A stretch of 64,000 nt of DNA from Chryseobacterium salipaludis (GTDB taxonomy: Bacteria > Bacteroidota > Bacteroidia > Flavobacteriales > Weeksellaceae), in contig NZ_JALHKS010000002.1 in NCBI RefSeq assembly GCF_022968825.1, positions 186,001 to 250,000 on the forward strand, given 5' to 3'. This document shows, piece after piece, positions 44,014 to 51,293 of this stretch (within the stretch, counting starts at the first letter, position 1; each line of letters begins with the position of its first letter). The notes beneath the pieces were generated by a model. That model was not told the DNA's origin. It worked only from the letters and a program-made list of their open reading frames with translations, and ran no database searches. The position numbers and the translations under genes are program-made.

Positions 44014-44610
44014 TCATGAAATTTTTTCCACGCGGGCAATGGCCTTGAAAATATACTTGCGGCCGGTTTTCGCATGCACACAAAGATAGTTTTTTTTCCG
44101 CTTCTCTTCTATCTGATATGCCTCATTCCGGTAGAGGAAACGGTCTGTTACCAGCAGGTCACCCACATACAATGTTTCATCAGCCGGCTCCCGCACATCG
44201 AAATAGCGAACCAAATCGGGACTGGCAGTGAAACTGGCTTTGGGCGCGGCAGCAAATCGCTTAATAATGGGTTGCAACTCCTCTTCATACAAGCTCAGGC
44301 TTTCCAGCAGCATCTCCCGAAAAATCTGTTTCCATTCTTTGCCGTGGGGCATAATTCGTAAACCGTAGCGGTCAAACGCAATGAGGTGCGCCAGCTCGTG
44401 GGTGAGCACAAAGAAAAACAGTTGCGGCGGCAGGGTACCATTGATGGTAATCCGGTGCTCGTTCTTCCCGAGCTTGCGGTAATCACCGAGTTTGGTCGCA
44501 CGCTCGCGGGTTAGTTTCAGATGAATATGATGCGCGCCAAACCATTTTTTCAGGTATGCCAGGCATTCGGTGTCTGCCGGAAGAAAAGGCTGCAGGGCAA
44601 TAATAGACAT
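44014..44610 (-). CDS. SprT-like zinc metalloprotease domain protein
   Basis: A 198-residue protein. The zinc-binding motif HELAHLIAF (HExxH, near 72), a following GLRIMPHGKEWKQIF near 84-98 with the third His in PHGKEW, and an N-terminal region with WFGAHHIHLKLTRERATKLG are the SprT/Spartan hallmarks. SprT-fold proteases act on DNA-bound or metal-stressed proteins in other organisms; the bacterial family's substrate is unclear. No signal peptide, so cytoplasmic. It precedes manC by 12 bases. Confidence 0.88.
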   Translation of the reverse strand: MSIIALQPFLPADTECLAYLKKWFGAHHIHLKLTRERATKLGDYRKLGKNEHRITINGTLPPQLFFFVLTHELAHLIAFDRYGLRIMPHGKEWKQIFREMLLESLSLYEEELQPIIKRFAAAPKASFTASPDLVRYFDVREPADETLYVGDLLVTDRFLYRNEAYQIEEKRKKNYLCVHAKTGRKYIFKAIARVEKIS

Positions 44611-44653
44611 GCCACAAAATTAGGGATTTAGCTTCTTGTCATGCAAGAATATT

Positions 44654-45988
44654 TTATAGGGACAACGGAATTCCGGCGTAGAAATTCAGGAGCTTGAGGC
44701 TGAAGAGGTAATTGTATTTGGCCTGCGCTACACTGCCCTGGGCATTGGCATAGCTGTTTCTTGCATTGTTTAAATCGTACACAGTGCTGCGACCGGCATT
44801 GAAACTTTTCTCAGCAAAATCGAGCGCCAGTTTGGTGCTTTTCTCCGCTTCTGCGGCGGCCAGCCAGGCTTCGTAATTACTTTCGGCATCAAACTGGGCG
44901 CGCTGTACATTCTGCAATACTTCTTGCTTTTGCTGTGCCAGGGAAGTATGGGCGATTTCTTCATTGATTTTAGACTGTTCCACGTTCAGCCGCGTAATGC
45001 CTTTGTTGAAAATCGGGATATTGGCAGAAAGCCCCAATTGCTGTCCGAAGCTGTCTTTATACTGATTAAAAAAGCTGGCCTGCTGAATGGTGTTCCCGTT
45101 CATATCCTTACCAGGATTGAAGAGGTAGAAATAGGAACTGCCAAAACCTGCGGTCGCAGAAACGGTGGGCCAGAACGCGGTTTCATTAACTTCTGTCTGT
45201 GCTTCGGCGGCGGTGATGCGGCTTTCGGCTGCTTTAATTTGTGGCTGGTTTTGCAGCGCAGTATCGAGGATGCCCGTCGCGGTGTACAGCGGTGCGGTCG
45301 GATCTTCCTGCACGGGAACTTCCGCCACATCGAAGTCTTTGTAATCGGTGAGTTGCAGCAGCATGGCCAGCGCGAAAAGACTGCGGTCCGTATTAATCCG
45401 CGCGGTGCTCACATTTTGTTTCTCGCGGGCACGCGCAGCGGTAGCTTCTGCCAGCACGGTTTGTGCGGTGGTGCCCACTTCGGTGGTGATTTTTGCGCGG
45501 TCGTAGGTACGCTCGGCATTTTCGAGGGCACTCTCGGCAATGCGTGTAATTTCGCGGTTAAGTAAAATGTTCAGATACTGCTGGGCAATTTGTAAGGAAA
45601 TATCGTCTTTGATGCGTTGCACATCGTACTCGCTCGCCTGCACTTCAGCTTCACTTCGACGGATATTTTTTTCGAGACGGCCGTTGTTGAACACCAGGAT
45701 ATCTGCGCCCACATTGGCATTGTTGCTAAAGTTATCCGAACGGACGAAAGTGCCGGCGTTACCCGTTCCGAAACTTGCATTGTTGCCAATGGTTCCTGAT
45801 ACGGACGGAAGATACTGCCGCTTAGCCACTTCCAGTGCGTTTTCCTGCGCGGACTTATTTAAAGAACTCTGGACTACCTGCAGATTGTTTTGCACGGCAT
45901 AATTCACGCATTCCTGCAGGGTCCACTTCTTTTGGGAAAAGACAGCAGCAGAAACGAGGCTCAGCAACAGGACAGCAGATTTTTTCAT
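44654..45988 (-). CDS. TolC-family outer membrane efflux protein
   Basis: A 444-residue protein with a signal peptide (LLLSLVSAAVFSQ), then WTLQECVNYAVQNN near 22, the usual TolC opening. Two structural repeats of long, Ala/Gln/Glu-rich helices and short strands follow (about 20-225 and 226-440), including AEATAARAREKQNVSTARIN near 180. TolC proteins form the trimeric exit duct of tripartite efflux pumps. No adaptor or inner-membrane pump lies beside it, so it probably serves pumps encoded elsewhere or is an orphan. The next gene upstream is unrelated. Confidence 0.9.
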   Translation of the reverse strand: MKKSAVLLLSLVSAAVFSQKKWTLQECVNYAVQNNLQVVQSSLNKSAQENALEVAKRQYLPSVSGTIGNNASFGTGNAGTFVRSDNFSNNANVGADILVFNNGRLEKNIRRSEAEVQASEYDVQRIKDDISLQIAQQYLNILLNREITRIAESALENAERTYDRAKITTEVGTTAQTVLAEATAARAREKQNVSTARINTDRSLFALAMLLQLTDYKDFDVAEVPVQEDPTAPLYTATGILDTALQNQPQIKAAESRITAAEAQTEVNETAFWPTVSATAGFGSSYFYLFNPGKDMNGNTIQQASFFNQYKDSFGQQLGLSANIPIFNKGITRLNVEQSKINEEIAHTSLAQQKQEVLQNVQRAQFDAESNYEAWLAAAEAEKSTKLALDFAEKSFNAGRSTVYDLNNARNSYANAQGSVAQAKYNYLFSLKLLNFYAGIPLSL

Positions 45989-46029
45989 GTGGGGAGTTTA
46001 GGGAATAAGACGAAGAATTTTTGCGGATG

Positions 46030-46422
46030 TTACAACTGTGCACTTAATTCCCCAATTCTCGCTACAATGGGCAAGGAAAAAATACCGCTCACCTGCAGAT
46101 ACTTTTCATAAAAGGTTTTGGCCTTCAAAGCGTAATCTGCATTTGCATTTTCTTTATTTTTAAAATAGAACAAATGCCCCAGCAGTTCGTAGTAAGGAAT
46201 ATGATGACTGCTGTCTTTTGCTTCAATAAGCTGAATAACCTCTTCAGCCGGCATCGCTGCCAGTTCCTCAAAGGTCATTTTGAACGTATCATTCATATTG
46301 GTTTCAAAGATACGCTGTTGCTCTTCCGGCAGTTCGCCTTCATTCTTCTCCAGAAGTTTCATCGTCAGAAATTCGGAAAACTGTTTTACAATGCGGATAA
46401 TGTAGTCTTTGTCGTGGATCAT
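46030..46422 (-). CDS. Uncharacterised helical protein, DUF6483-like
   Basis: A 130-residue, probably cytoplasmic, helical protein. The start at 46422 (MIHDKDYIIRIVKQFSEFL) is chosen because it matches my memory of the DUF6483 opening and leaves room for the divergent promoter; a reading from 46476 would overlap the neighbour's start. The rest has two or three amphipathic helices and a TPR-like end (ADYALKAKTFYEKYL). Function is unknown. It is divergent from the DUF4160 gene, 47 bases away. Confidence 0.65.
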   Translation of the reverse strand: MIHDKDYIIRIVKQFSEFLTMKLLEKNEGELPEEQQRIFETNMNDTFKMTFEELAAMPAEEVIQLIEAKDSSHHIPYYELLGHLFYFKNKENANADYALKAKTFYEKYLQVSGIFSLPIVARIGELSAQL

Positions 46423-46456
46423 ACGTTCAATATTTTTTAAAGAGTGGAAAATTAAG

Positions 46457-46464
46457 TATATTTG
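46457..46464 (+). promoter_or_regulatory. -7 promoter box of the DUF4160/DUF2442 pair
   Basis: TATATTTG ends five bases before the ATG at 46470, giving a leaderless or nearly leaderless message. Confidence 0.55.
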
Positions 46465-46469
46465 AATTA

Positions 46470-46706
46470 ATGCCAACAGTACTTTTATACAATGGATTCC
46501 GGTTCTTCTCTTACAGCAATGACCACTTGCCGATACATTTTCACGTAGAGAAACAGTCAGCAGTTGCCAAGTTTAACCTGGTTCCGGTAGAATTGATTAA
46601 AAGCAGTAAATTTTCCGCGAAACAACTGAAGGAAATACGTTTAATCATTGAGGCACATCTGCCTTTGTTAATTGCTAAATGGAATGAATACTTTACTCAT
46701 CAATAA
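46470..46706 (+). CDS. DUF4160 domain protein
   Basis: A 78-residue protein with the DUF4160 pattern: MPTVLLYNGFRFFSYSNDH, then LPIHFHVEKQSAVAKF near 20-35. HIHV-type motifs in this family read 'P.H.HV..G..'. The end (KQLKEIRLIIEAHLPLLIAKWNEYF) is a helix. The family usually sits beside DUF2442 and has been proposed as a toxin-antitoxin-like unit, without firm proof that I can cite. The DUF2442 gene begins inside its 3' end. Confidence 0.8.
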   Translation: MPTVLLYNGFRFFSYSNDHLPIHFHVEKQSAVAKFNLVPVELIKSSKFSAKQLKEIRLIIEAHLPLLIAKWNEYFTHQ

Positions 46707-46920
46707 ATCAAATAAAGCATCATCAGTTGCCTTCGAAAATGACATGATGCGCATTGAACTAGAAGACGGCCGTATTTTATTAGTTCCGCTCGAGTGGTTT
46801 CCCAAACTGAGAAATGCTTCCGTTTCTCAGCTTGAAAAGTGGCGCTTTATCGGCGAAGGTGAAGGCATCCATTGGGAGGAACTTGATGAAGATATTCTGG
46901 TCGAAAACCTTATCAATTAA
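46684..46920 (+). CDS. DUF2442 domain protein
   Basis: A 78-residue protein of the DUF2442 type. Seen: VAFENDMMRIELEDGRILLVPLEWFP near 16-41 and RFIGEGEGIHWEELDEDI near 57-74, the family's conserved 'W......G.GIHW...DEDI' ending. The start at 46684 (MNTLLINKSN) is chosen over an upstream TTG; it overlaps the DUF4160 frame by 23 bases. The pairing is characteristic and suggests a TA-like or regulatory module; biochemical function is unknown. Confidence 0.82.
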   Translation: MNTLLINKSNKASSVAFENDMMRIELEDGRILLVPLEWFPKLRNASVSQLEKWRFIGEGEGIHWEELDEDILVENLIN

Positions 46921-46970
46921 TTTGCGCTATGGTGTCATTCGTATTAATTCGCGCCATTCGCGTAAAAAAA

Positions 46971-48374
46971 CTACGCAAAGAAAATATACGCCAGCACCAC
47001 CGATGTAATAATTCCCACCAGATCTGCCAGCAGCATCGCCGTAACCGTATATCGGGTATTTTTAATTCCTACGGCACCGAAATATACAGCAATCACATAA
47101 AAAGTAGTGTCCGAACTTCCCTGCAACACCGCCGCAAGTCTGCCCTGGAAACTGTCGGCACCGAAAGTCTGCATGGTGTCCACCATCATCCCACGGGCAC
47201 CGGACCCGGAAAGGGGTTTGATGAGCGCCGTGGGTAAACCATCAACAAAACGCGTATCAAAACCAACCACATACGCTACCCATTTCATCCCATCGATCAG
47301 CACATCAAAAACACCGGAAGTTCTCAGTAAGGAAATGGCAATCAGCATTCCGACGAGGTACGGAATAATTTTCACGCAGGTCCAGAAACCTTCTTTCGCA
47401 CCGTCGATGAACGCATCAAAAACATTAATTTTTTTATAAATACCACCCAGTACAATTGCGAAGAAAATCAGCAGAATTATACCGTTGCTCAGCAGCATAC
47501 TGAAACTATCCAACCCTTCTTTGCTCAGGCTGACAAGATAAACCACCAGTAGTGCAACAATCGCTGAAATGCCGCCTACGTACGCAAGTACGATAGGCTG
47601 CAGCAAATTGATTTTCTGATACAGCGAAACGATAATCATGGCCGCCAGTGTCGCCGCAAACGTTGCAATCATGCACGGCAGGAAAATATCGGTGGGGGTT
47701 TCTGAACCCATCGAAGCGCGGATCGCGATAATCGAAACCGGAATTAAAGTTAGTCCGCCGGCGTGCAGGCACAGGAACATAATCTGCGAATTACTGGCGC
47801 GCTCTTTATCAGGATTTAAGGTTTGTAAACTTTCCATCGCTTTAAGTCCGAAGGGAGTTGCCGCATTATCAAGCCCCAGCAGATTTGCCGAAAAATTCAG
47901 CAGCATGTGCCCGAAGGAGGGGTGGTTTTTCGGAATTTCAGGAAACAGCCGCGAAAAGAAAGGCTGAATCATTCTCGATAATAAGTTGATGCCGCCTGCT
48001 TTTTCAGCAATGCTCATAAAACCCATAAACAACGTCATAATACCAATCAGACCGAGGCAGATTTTTACGGCAGTTTCAGATGTCCCGATAACCCCGTCCG
48101 TTTCCTGAATACGGTACACCTGCACGGTGGAATTTGCAGAATCGGTGCGGTAATGGATTCGGTGTTCCTCCGCATTTTGCTGGGTTTGCAAAGATTGCTG
48201 AATCCCCGGTGAGAGTTCTGTGAACGGCTGAGTCGCAATTTGTACCGTGTCGCCGCTCTTGCCCACTACCATATCATTGTAAATGGCTTTGTAATGGCCT
48301 GAAAAAACATACTTCAGGCTGGCCACCAAAATGGCCAAAATAATGAATGCACTCCAAATCCTGCTAAGAACCAT
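46971..48374 (-). CDS. SpmA-SpmB fused nucleoside-recognition membrane protein
   Basis: A 467-residue polytopic membrane protein. The N-terminal half (about 1-245) includes an extracytoplasmic loop (about 28-100) and the Gate/nucleoside-recognition motif NLLGLDNAATPFGLKAM near 164. The second half (about 270-467) has a second Gate domain with GLPTALIKPLSGSGARGMMVD near 374 and LAAVLQGSSDTTFYVIAVYF near 411. These are the SpmA and SpmB motifs of sporulation-associated proteins, fused in one chain. In non-sporulating Bacteroidota the transported molecule is unknown. No neighbour helps. Confidence 0.9.
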   Translation of the reverse strand: MVLSRIWSAFIILAILVASLKYVFSGHYKAIYNDMVVGKSGDTVQIATQPFTELSPGIQQSLQTQQNAEEHRIHYRTDSANSTVQVYRIQETDGVIGTSETAVKICLGLIGIMTLFMGFMSIAEKAGGINLLSRMIQPFFSRLFPEIPKNHPSFGHMLLNFSANLLGLDNAATPFGLKAMESLQTLNPDKERASNSQIMFLCLHAGGLTLIPVSIIAIRASMGSETPTDIFLPCMIATFAATLAAMIIVSLYQKINLLQPIVLAYVGGISAIVALLVVYLVSLSKEGLDSFSMLLSNGIILLIFFAIVLGGIYKKINVFDAFIDGAKEGFWTCVKIIPYLVGMLIAISLLRTSGVFDVLIDGMKWVAYVVGFDTRFVDGLPTALIKPLSGSGARGMMVDTMQTFGADSFQGRLAAVLQGSSDTTFYVIAVYFGAVGIKNTRYTVTAMLLADLVGIITSVVLAYIFFA

Positions 48375-48566
48375 ATCCGATAAATTTGCCGTAAAAGTAA
48401 ATAAATTTCAAGTTCCTGCTGATTTAGGCCCAGTTACCTTTTCATCCGGTATTTCCAACATCAATTGTACAATATTGTACAGCGGCTGCGCCTAAAATTA
48501 TCTTAGTTTAGATTTCCTTAAAAATTGATGGCAATACTTTTATATTAATTTAAAGAAATCCAGATC
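48375..48566. other. Intergenic region before the WYL regulator, with palindrome
   Basis: The gap contains a perfect 16-base palindrome TGTACAATATTGTACA at 48466-48481, but no recognisable gene or consensus promoter for the plus strand. The palindrome is a candidate operator. Its nearest genes are the SpmA-SpmB fusion (92 bases away) and the small reading frame at 48567. Confidence 0.5.
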
Positions 48567-48767
48567 ATGCCGGCATATCTGCAAAGCGTAACTTTCAGAC
48601 AAACAGCCAACCTCTTAGCGACGGGAATGTGGACAGAAATCATTGTGAGCAGCAGCACCCGGAAAGATTACGCAACGCGAAGTGCAAACTTCTTTCATAC
48701 AAAACACGGCGATCGAACTGCCGGTACAGAAACGCCGTTACCTGATTTTAAAATTATAAAAGTGTAA
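48567..48767 (+). CDS. Possible small uncharacterised protein
   Basis: A 66-residue reading frame starting with ATG at 48567 (MPAYLQSVTF). It has no signal peptide, membrane helix or domain that I recognise. It is on the same strand as, and just upstream of, the WYL regulator. Composition is not obviously different from coding. I list it as a weak candidate only. Confidence 0.3.
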   Translation: MPAYLQSVTFRQTANLLATGMWTEIIVSSSTRKDYATRSANFFHTKHGDRTAGTETPLPDFKIIKV

Positions 48768-48780
48768 AAACCAATTCCGC

Positions 48781-48805
48781 CAAACAGACACCTCCTGTCC
48801 GTTTG
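48781..48805. promoter_or_regulatory. Inverted repeat, candidate operator of the WYL regulator
   Basis: CAAACAGACA (48781-48790) and TGTCCGTTTG (48796-48805) are inverted over nine of ten positions with a CCTCC spacer. It lies 34-58 bases upstream of the start codon at 48837, where a self-binding site would be expected. Confidence 0.5.
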
Positions 48806-48836
48806 AGTGATTAGGTTTGTCTTAAAGATATAAACA

Positions 48837-49796
48837 ATGGCTAAAAAAGAACAAATGCTCCGGCTGCAGTATATTGAAGATTTTCTGCGCAGAAGAAAAG
48901 ACCGGGGCGCAAATTATGAAGAAATTGAAGCGTACCTGCAGGAAAAGTTTGAAGAAAAAGATTTACTGCCGCAGTTGAATTTTACCAAACGGACTTTCAG
49001 CCGGGACAAAGACACCATTCTTGAAGTCTCCGGCATTGAAATTTCTTTTTGCCGCCGGCGGAAAGCCTATTATATTGAAAATGAAGAATTGGCAGTACAT
49101 CGGGAAAGCGTCTTCGATAATCTCCTGCTGGTACAGGCGTATCGGGAAGCGAAGAGCGACAGCAATATCATGCTGTTTGAGCAGCGCATTTCGCGCGGAC
49201 TGGATTTGCTGAATGGACTGATTCACGCCATTAAACATTCAAAAATAATCACCTTCACTTACCGGAATTTCTGGAAAGATGAACCGCAACATCGCGTCAT
49301 GAAACCGGTGGCACTAAAGGAGTTTCGCCAGCGCTGGTATTTGCTGGCAAGTGAAAAGCGGGCAGGTGGTGAGGAAATGCCGCTCCGCACGTTCGGGTTG
49401 GATCGCATGTCTGACCTCGAGATTTCCGGCAGTTCCTTTGCGCCGTTGGCGATAAATGTGGACGAATTGTTTAAAGATGCCTTTGGGATTATCGCACCGA
49501 ACACCGACGAGCCGGCAACTGCGGTCAGGCTTTGGTTTGATGAACATCAGGCGAAGTATATTAAAGCACTGCCGCTGCATCATTCGCAAAAAGTAGTTGC
49601 TGAAACGGAAACCGGTGTAGTCTTTGAAATGTTCCTTGCGCCCACGTATGATTTCCGGCAGGAGATTTTATCCTTTGGCACGCGCTGCCAGGTACTTTCG
49701 CCGCCAAACCTGATTATCCAAATTAAGCAGGAAATTGAAAAGATGACGCAGATGTACGAGCACACCCCCGAAGTAGCTTTGGCCGCCGAGGACTAA
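48837..49796 (+). CDS. WYL-domain transcriptional regulator
   Basis: A 319-residue protein. The N-terminal helix-turn-helix (about 8-70, with RLQYIEDFLRRRKD and LNFTKRTFSRDKDTIL) is followed by a WYL domain (about 135-205; RQRWYLLASEKR near 163) and a WCX-like C-terminal domain (about 230-310; AVRLWFDEHQAKYI and VVFEMFLAPT). WYL proteins sense nucleic-acid or nucleotide ligands and often control stress or defence genes. No defence gene lies here, so the target is unknown. It may regulate itself through the inverted repeat upstream. Confidence 0.88.
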   Translation: MAKKEQMLRLQYIEDFLRRRKDRGANYEEIEAYLQEKFEEKDLLPQLNFTKRTFSRDKDTILEVSGIEISFCRRRKAYYIENEELAVHRESVFDNLLLVQAYREAKSDSNIMLFEQRISRGLDLLNGLIHAIKHSKIITFTYRNFWKDEPQHRVMKPVALKEFRQRWYLLASEKRAGGEEMPLRTFGLDRMSDLEISGSSFAPLAINVDELFKDAFGIIAPNTDEPATAVRLWFDEHQAKYIKALPLHHSQKVVAETETGVVFEMFLAPTYDFRQEILSFGTRCQVLSPPNLIIQIKQEIEKMTQMYEHTPEVALAAED

Positions 49797-49805
49797 TAAT
49801 TCTTT

Positions 49806-50906
49806 TTACTTAAAGTTTTCTGCCTGCACGCGTGCGAACAATTGCAGTAGTCGGGCTTCATCCTGTTCCCAGCAATATTCCTCCGCCGCTGCATTAAGCG
49901 CCTTCTGGTAGAATTGCCGGCCATTGGCAAGCACAGTCCGGATTTTGGCGGCAATTTCCGCGGGTTCGTGGCTTTCTGTCATTTCCCCTACTCTGAAGCG
50001 GTTATAAATTCGTTTCATTTCCGGGAAATTAATGAGCACCAGCGGCACTCGCGCCTGGATGCAGTCCCCCACTTTATTTGGCAGTGAATACAGATAGCTG
50101 ACGCCACCATTTTCTTCCAGGCTAATGGCTGCATCTGCCGTGGCAGTTACTTTCCTTAAATCCTCCGGCAGTAATTTACCCAGGAAAATAACTTTATCAG
50201 TCAGGTTTTCCTGCCGCACCAGATTTTCATATTCTTTACGCTTCGGGCCGTCGCCGGCTATTTTGAAAATAACGTCATTGAGCTCTTTCATGGCCAGAAC
50301 CGTTTGCGGAATCCCGCGCGACTGATTAATGGCGCCCTGATACAACAAGATTTTAGGATCATTTACAGGAAGCTGTCGCGGCGCGGGCAGTTTGCGCGGA
50401 ATATTGCGGATGACGACCGGATCCACCTGATACTTTTGTCGGAACCATTCAGCGTAGCTTTCACTTTCCGTCATCATATACGGCAGCCTGGGCAGCAGTT
50501 TGTTTTCCAGCCAGCGCCAGATTTTCTGGGTAAATCTTCCCTGCAGTGCGGGCATTTCAGTATAAATTTCGTGGCTATCGAAAACCAGTGGAATCTGTAG
50601 TTTTTTGGCAACCAGAACATTGGGCCACAAGGCATCCAGATCATTGGCCAGCAGGATGGTATTTTTATCCGCCTTTTGTTTTAAAAGCTGATACAATTTC
50701 CAGTTGAATTCCGGATAGGCGGTCTTTAAAGAAGTGGCGCGGTGCTGAATTCTTGTAAAAGGATAAGGCCGCTGCATCGGTGCGGCACCACCCCAGTCAT
50801 TACCAATAAGTTCTATCTGGTAGCCATTGTTATAAAGTGTCTGGCAAACTTTTTCAATTCGCTGATCAGTCGCCAGGCTGCTGAAGGCGGAAACTAATAC
50901 TTTCAT
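49806..50906 (-). CDS. GT4-type glycosyltransferase
   Basis: A 366-residue GT-B glycosyltransferase. Seen: LVSAFSSLATDQRIEKVCQTLYNNGY near 3-28 (acceptor domain start), LANDLDALWPN near 84, VFDSHEIYTEMPAL near 108, then the donor domain with LLYQGAINQSRGIPQTV near 188, FKIAGDGPKRKEYE near 213 and a variant of the GT4 donor site at DAAISLEENGGVSYLYSLPNKVGDCIQA near 253-280 (usual motif E-X7-E). No membrane helix. The donor and acceptor are unknown; envelope or capsule glycan is likely. It overlaps the small membrane protein gene by four bases. Confidence 0.85.
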   Translation of the reverse strand: MKVLVSAFSSLATDQRIEKVCQTLYNNGYQIELIGNDWGGAAPMQRPYPFTRIQHRATSLKTAYPEFNWKLYQLLKQKADKNTILLANDLDALWPNVLVAKKLQIPLVFDSHEIYTEMPALQGRFTQKIWRWLENKLLPRLPYMMTESESYAEWFRQKYQVDPVVIRNIPRKLPAPRQLPVNDPKILLYQGAINQSRGIPQTVLAMKELNDVIFKIAGDGPKRKEYENLVRQENLTDKVIFLGKLLPEDLRKVTATADAAISLEENGGVSYLYSLPNKVGDCIQARVPLVLINFPEMKRIYNRFRVGEMTESHEPAEIAAKIRTVLANGRQFYQKALNAAAEEYCWEQDEARLLQLFARVQAENFK

Positions 50907-51130
50907 TTAGTACGGCCCAGCTTAAACAATTGATACAGCTGAATTCCGCAAAGAATTCCGTTCGGAATGATGACCGGCCACAAATAGCCGGAAAATACGC
51001 CATAGATAACAAATAAAACACAACCTAAAAGGTTCACGATCCGGATCTGGCGAATATCCCTCAGCGCAAAGCTGAGAACGATAAAAAAAGAAGCCGCATA
51101 GCCGGCAATATCGACAATCTCCGGAGTCAT
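50903..51130 (-). CDS. Small membrane protein, YgjV/SemiSWEET-like
   Basis: A 75-residue protein with three membrane helices (about 6-24, 27-47 and 51-68). The start at 51130 (MTPEIVDIAGYAASF) is preferred because the added 22 residues of the longer reading from 51196 look untranslated. Short three-helix proteins of this kind with IRIVNLLGCVLFVIYG resemble the CBU_0592/YgjV group and SemiSWEET half-transporters. Database entries of this type are sometimes labelled uroporphyrinogen decarboxylase by error. Its function is unknown. It is co-transcribed with the glycosyltransferase (four-base overlap). Confidence 0.7.
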   Translation of the reverse strand: MTPEIVDIAGYAASFFIVLSFALRDIRQIRIVNLLGCVLFVIYGVFSGYLWPVIIPNGILCGIQLYQLFKLGRTK

Positions 51131-51206
51131 TATTTTAAAATGTTGGGACACAAACCTAAACATTTTCAATGAGATGGAGAAACTTTTTTCTGCCATATCG
51201 TCCTGA

Positions 51207-51236
51207 TTTGTCTTTGGTAAAGTATTTGTAACTTTG
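51207..51236 (+). promoter_or_regulatory. Promoter of clpC
   Basis: TTTG (51207-51210), 18 bases, then TAACTTTG (51229-51236): an excellent fit to the Bacteroidota -33/-7 consensus. The leader to the ATG at 51294 would be about 50 bases. Confidence 0.8.
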
Positions 51237-51293
51237 AGTAAGCCGGGAAATTACACCGTCCCGCCAATTAATTTAAAGACGAGAAACAATAAT

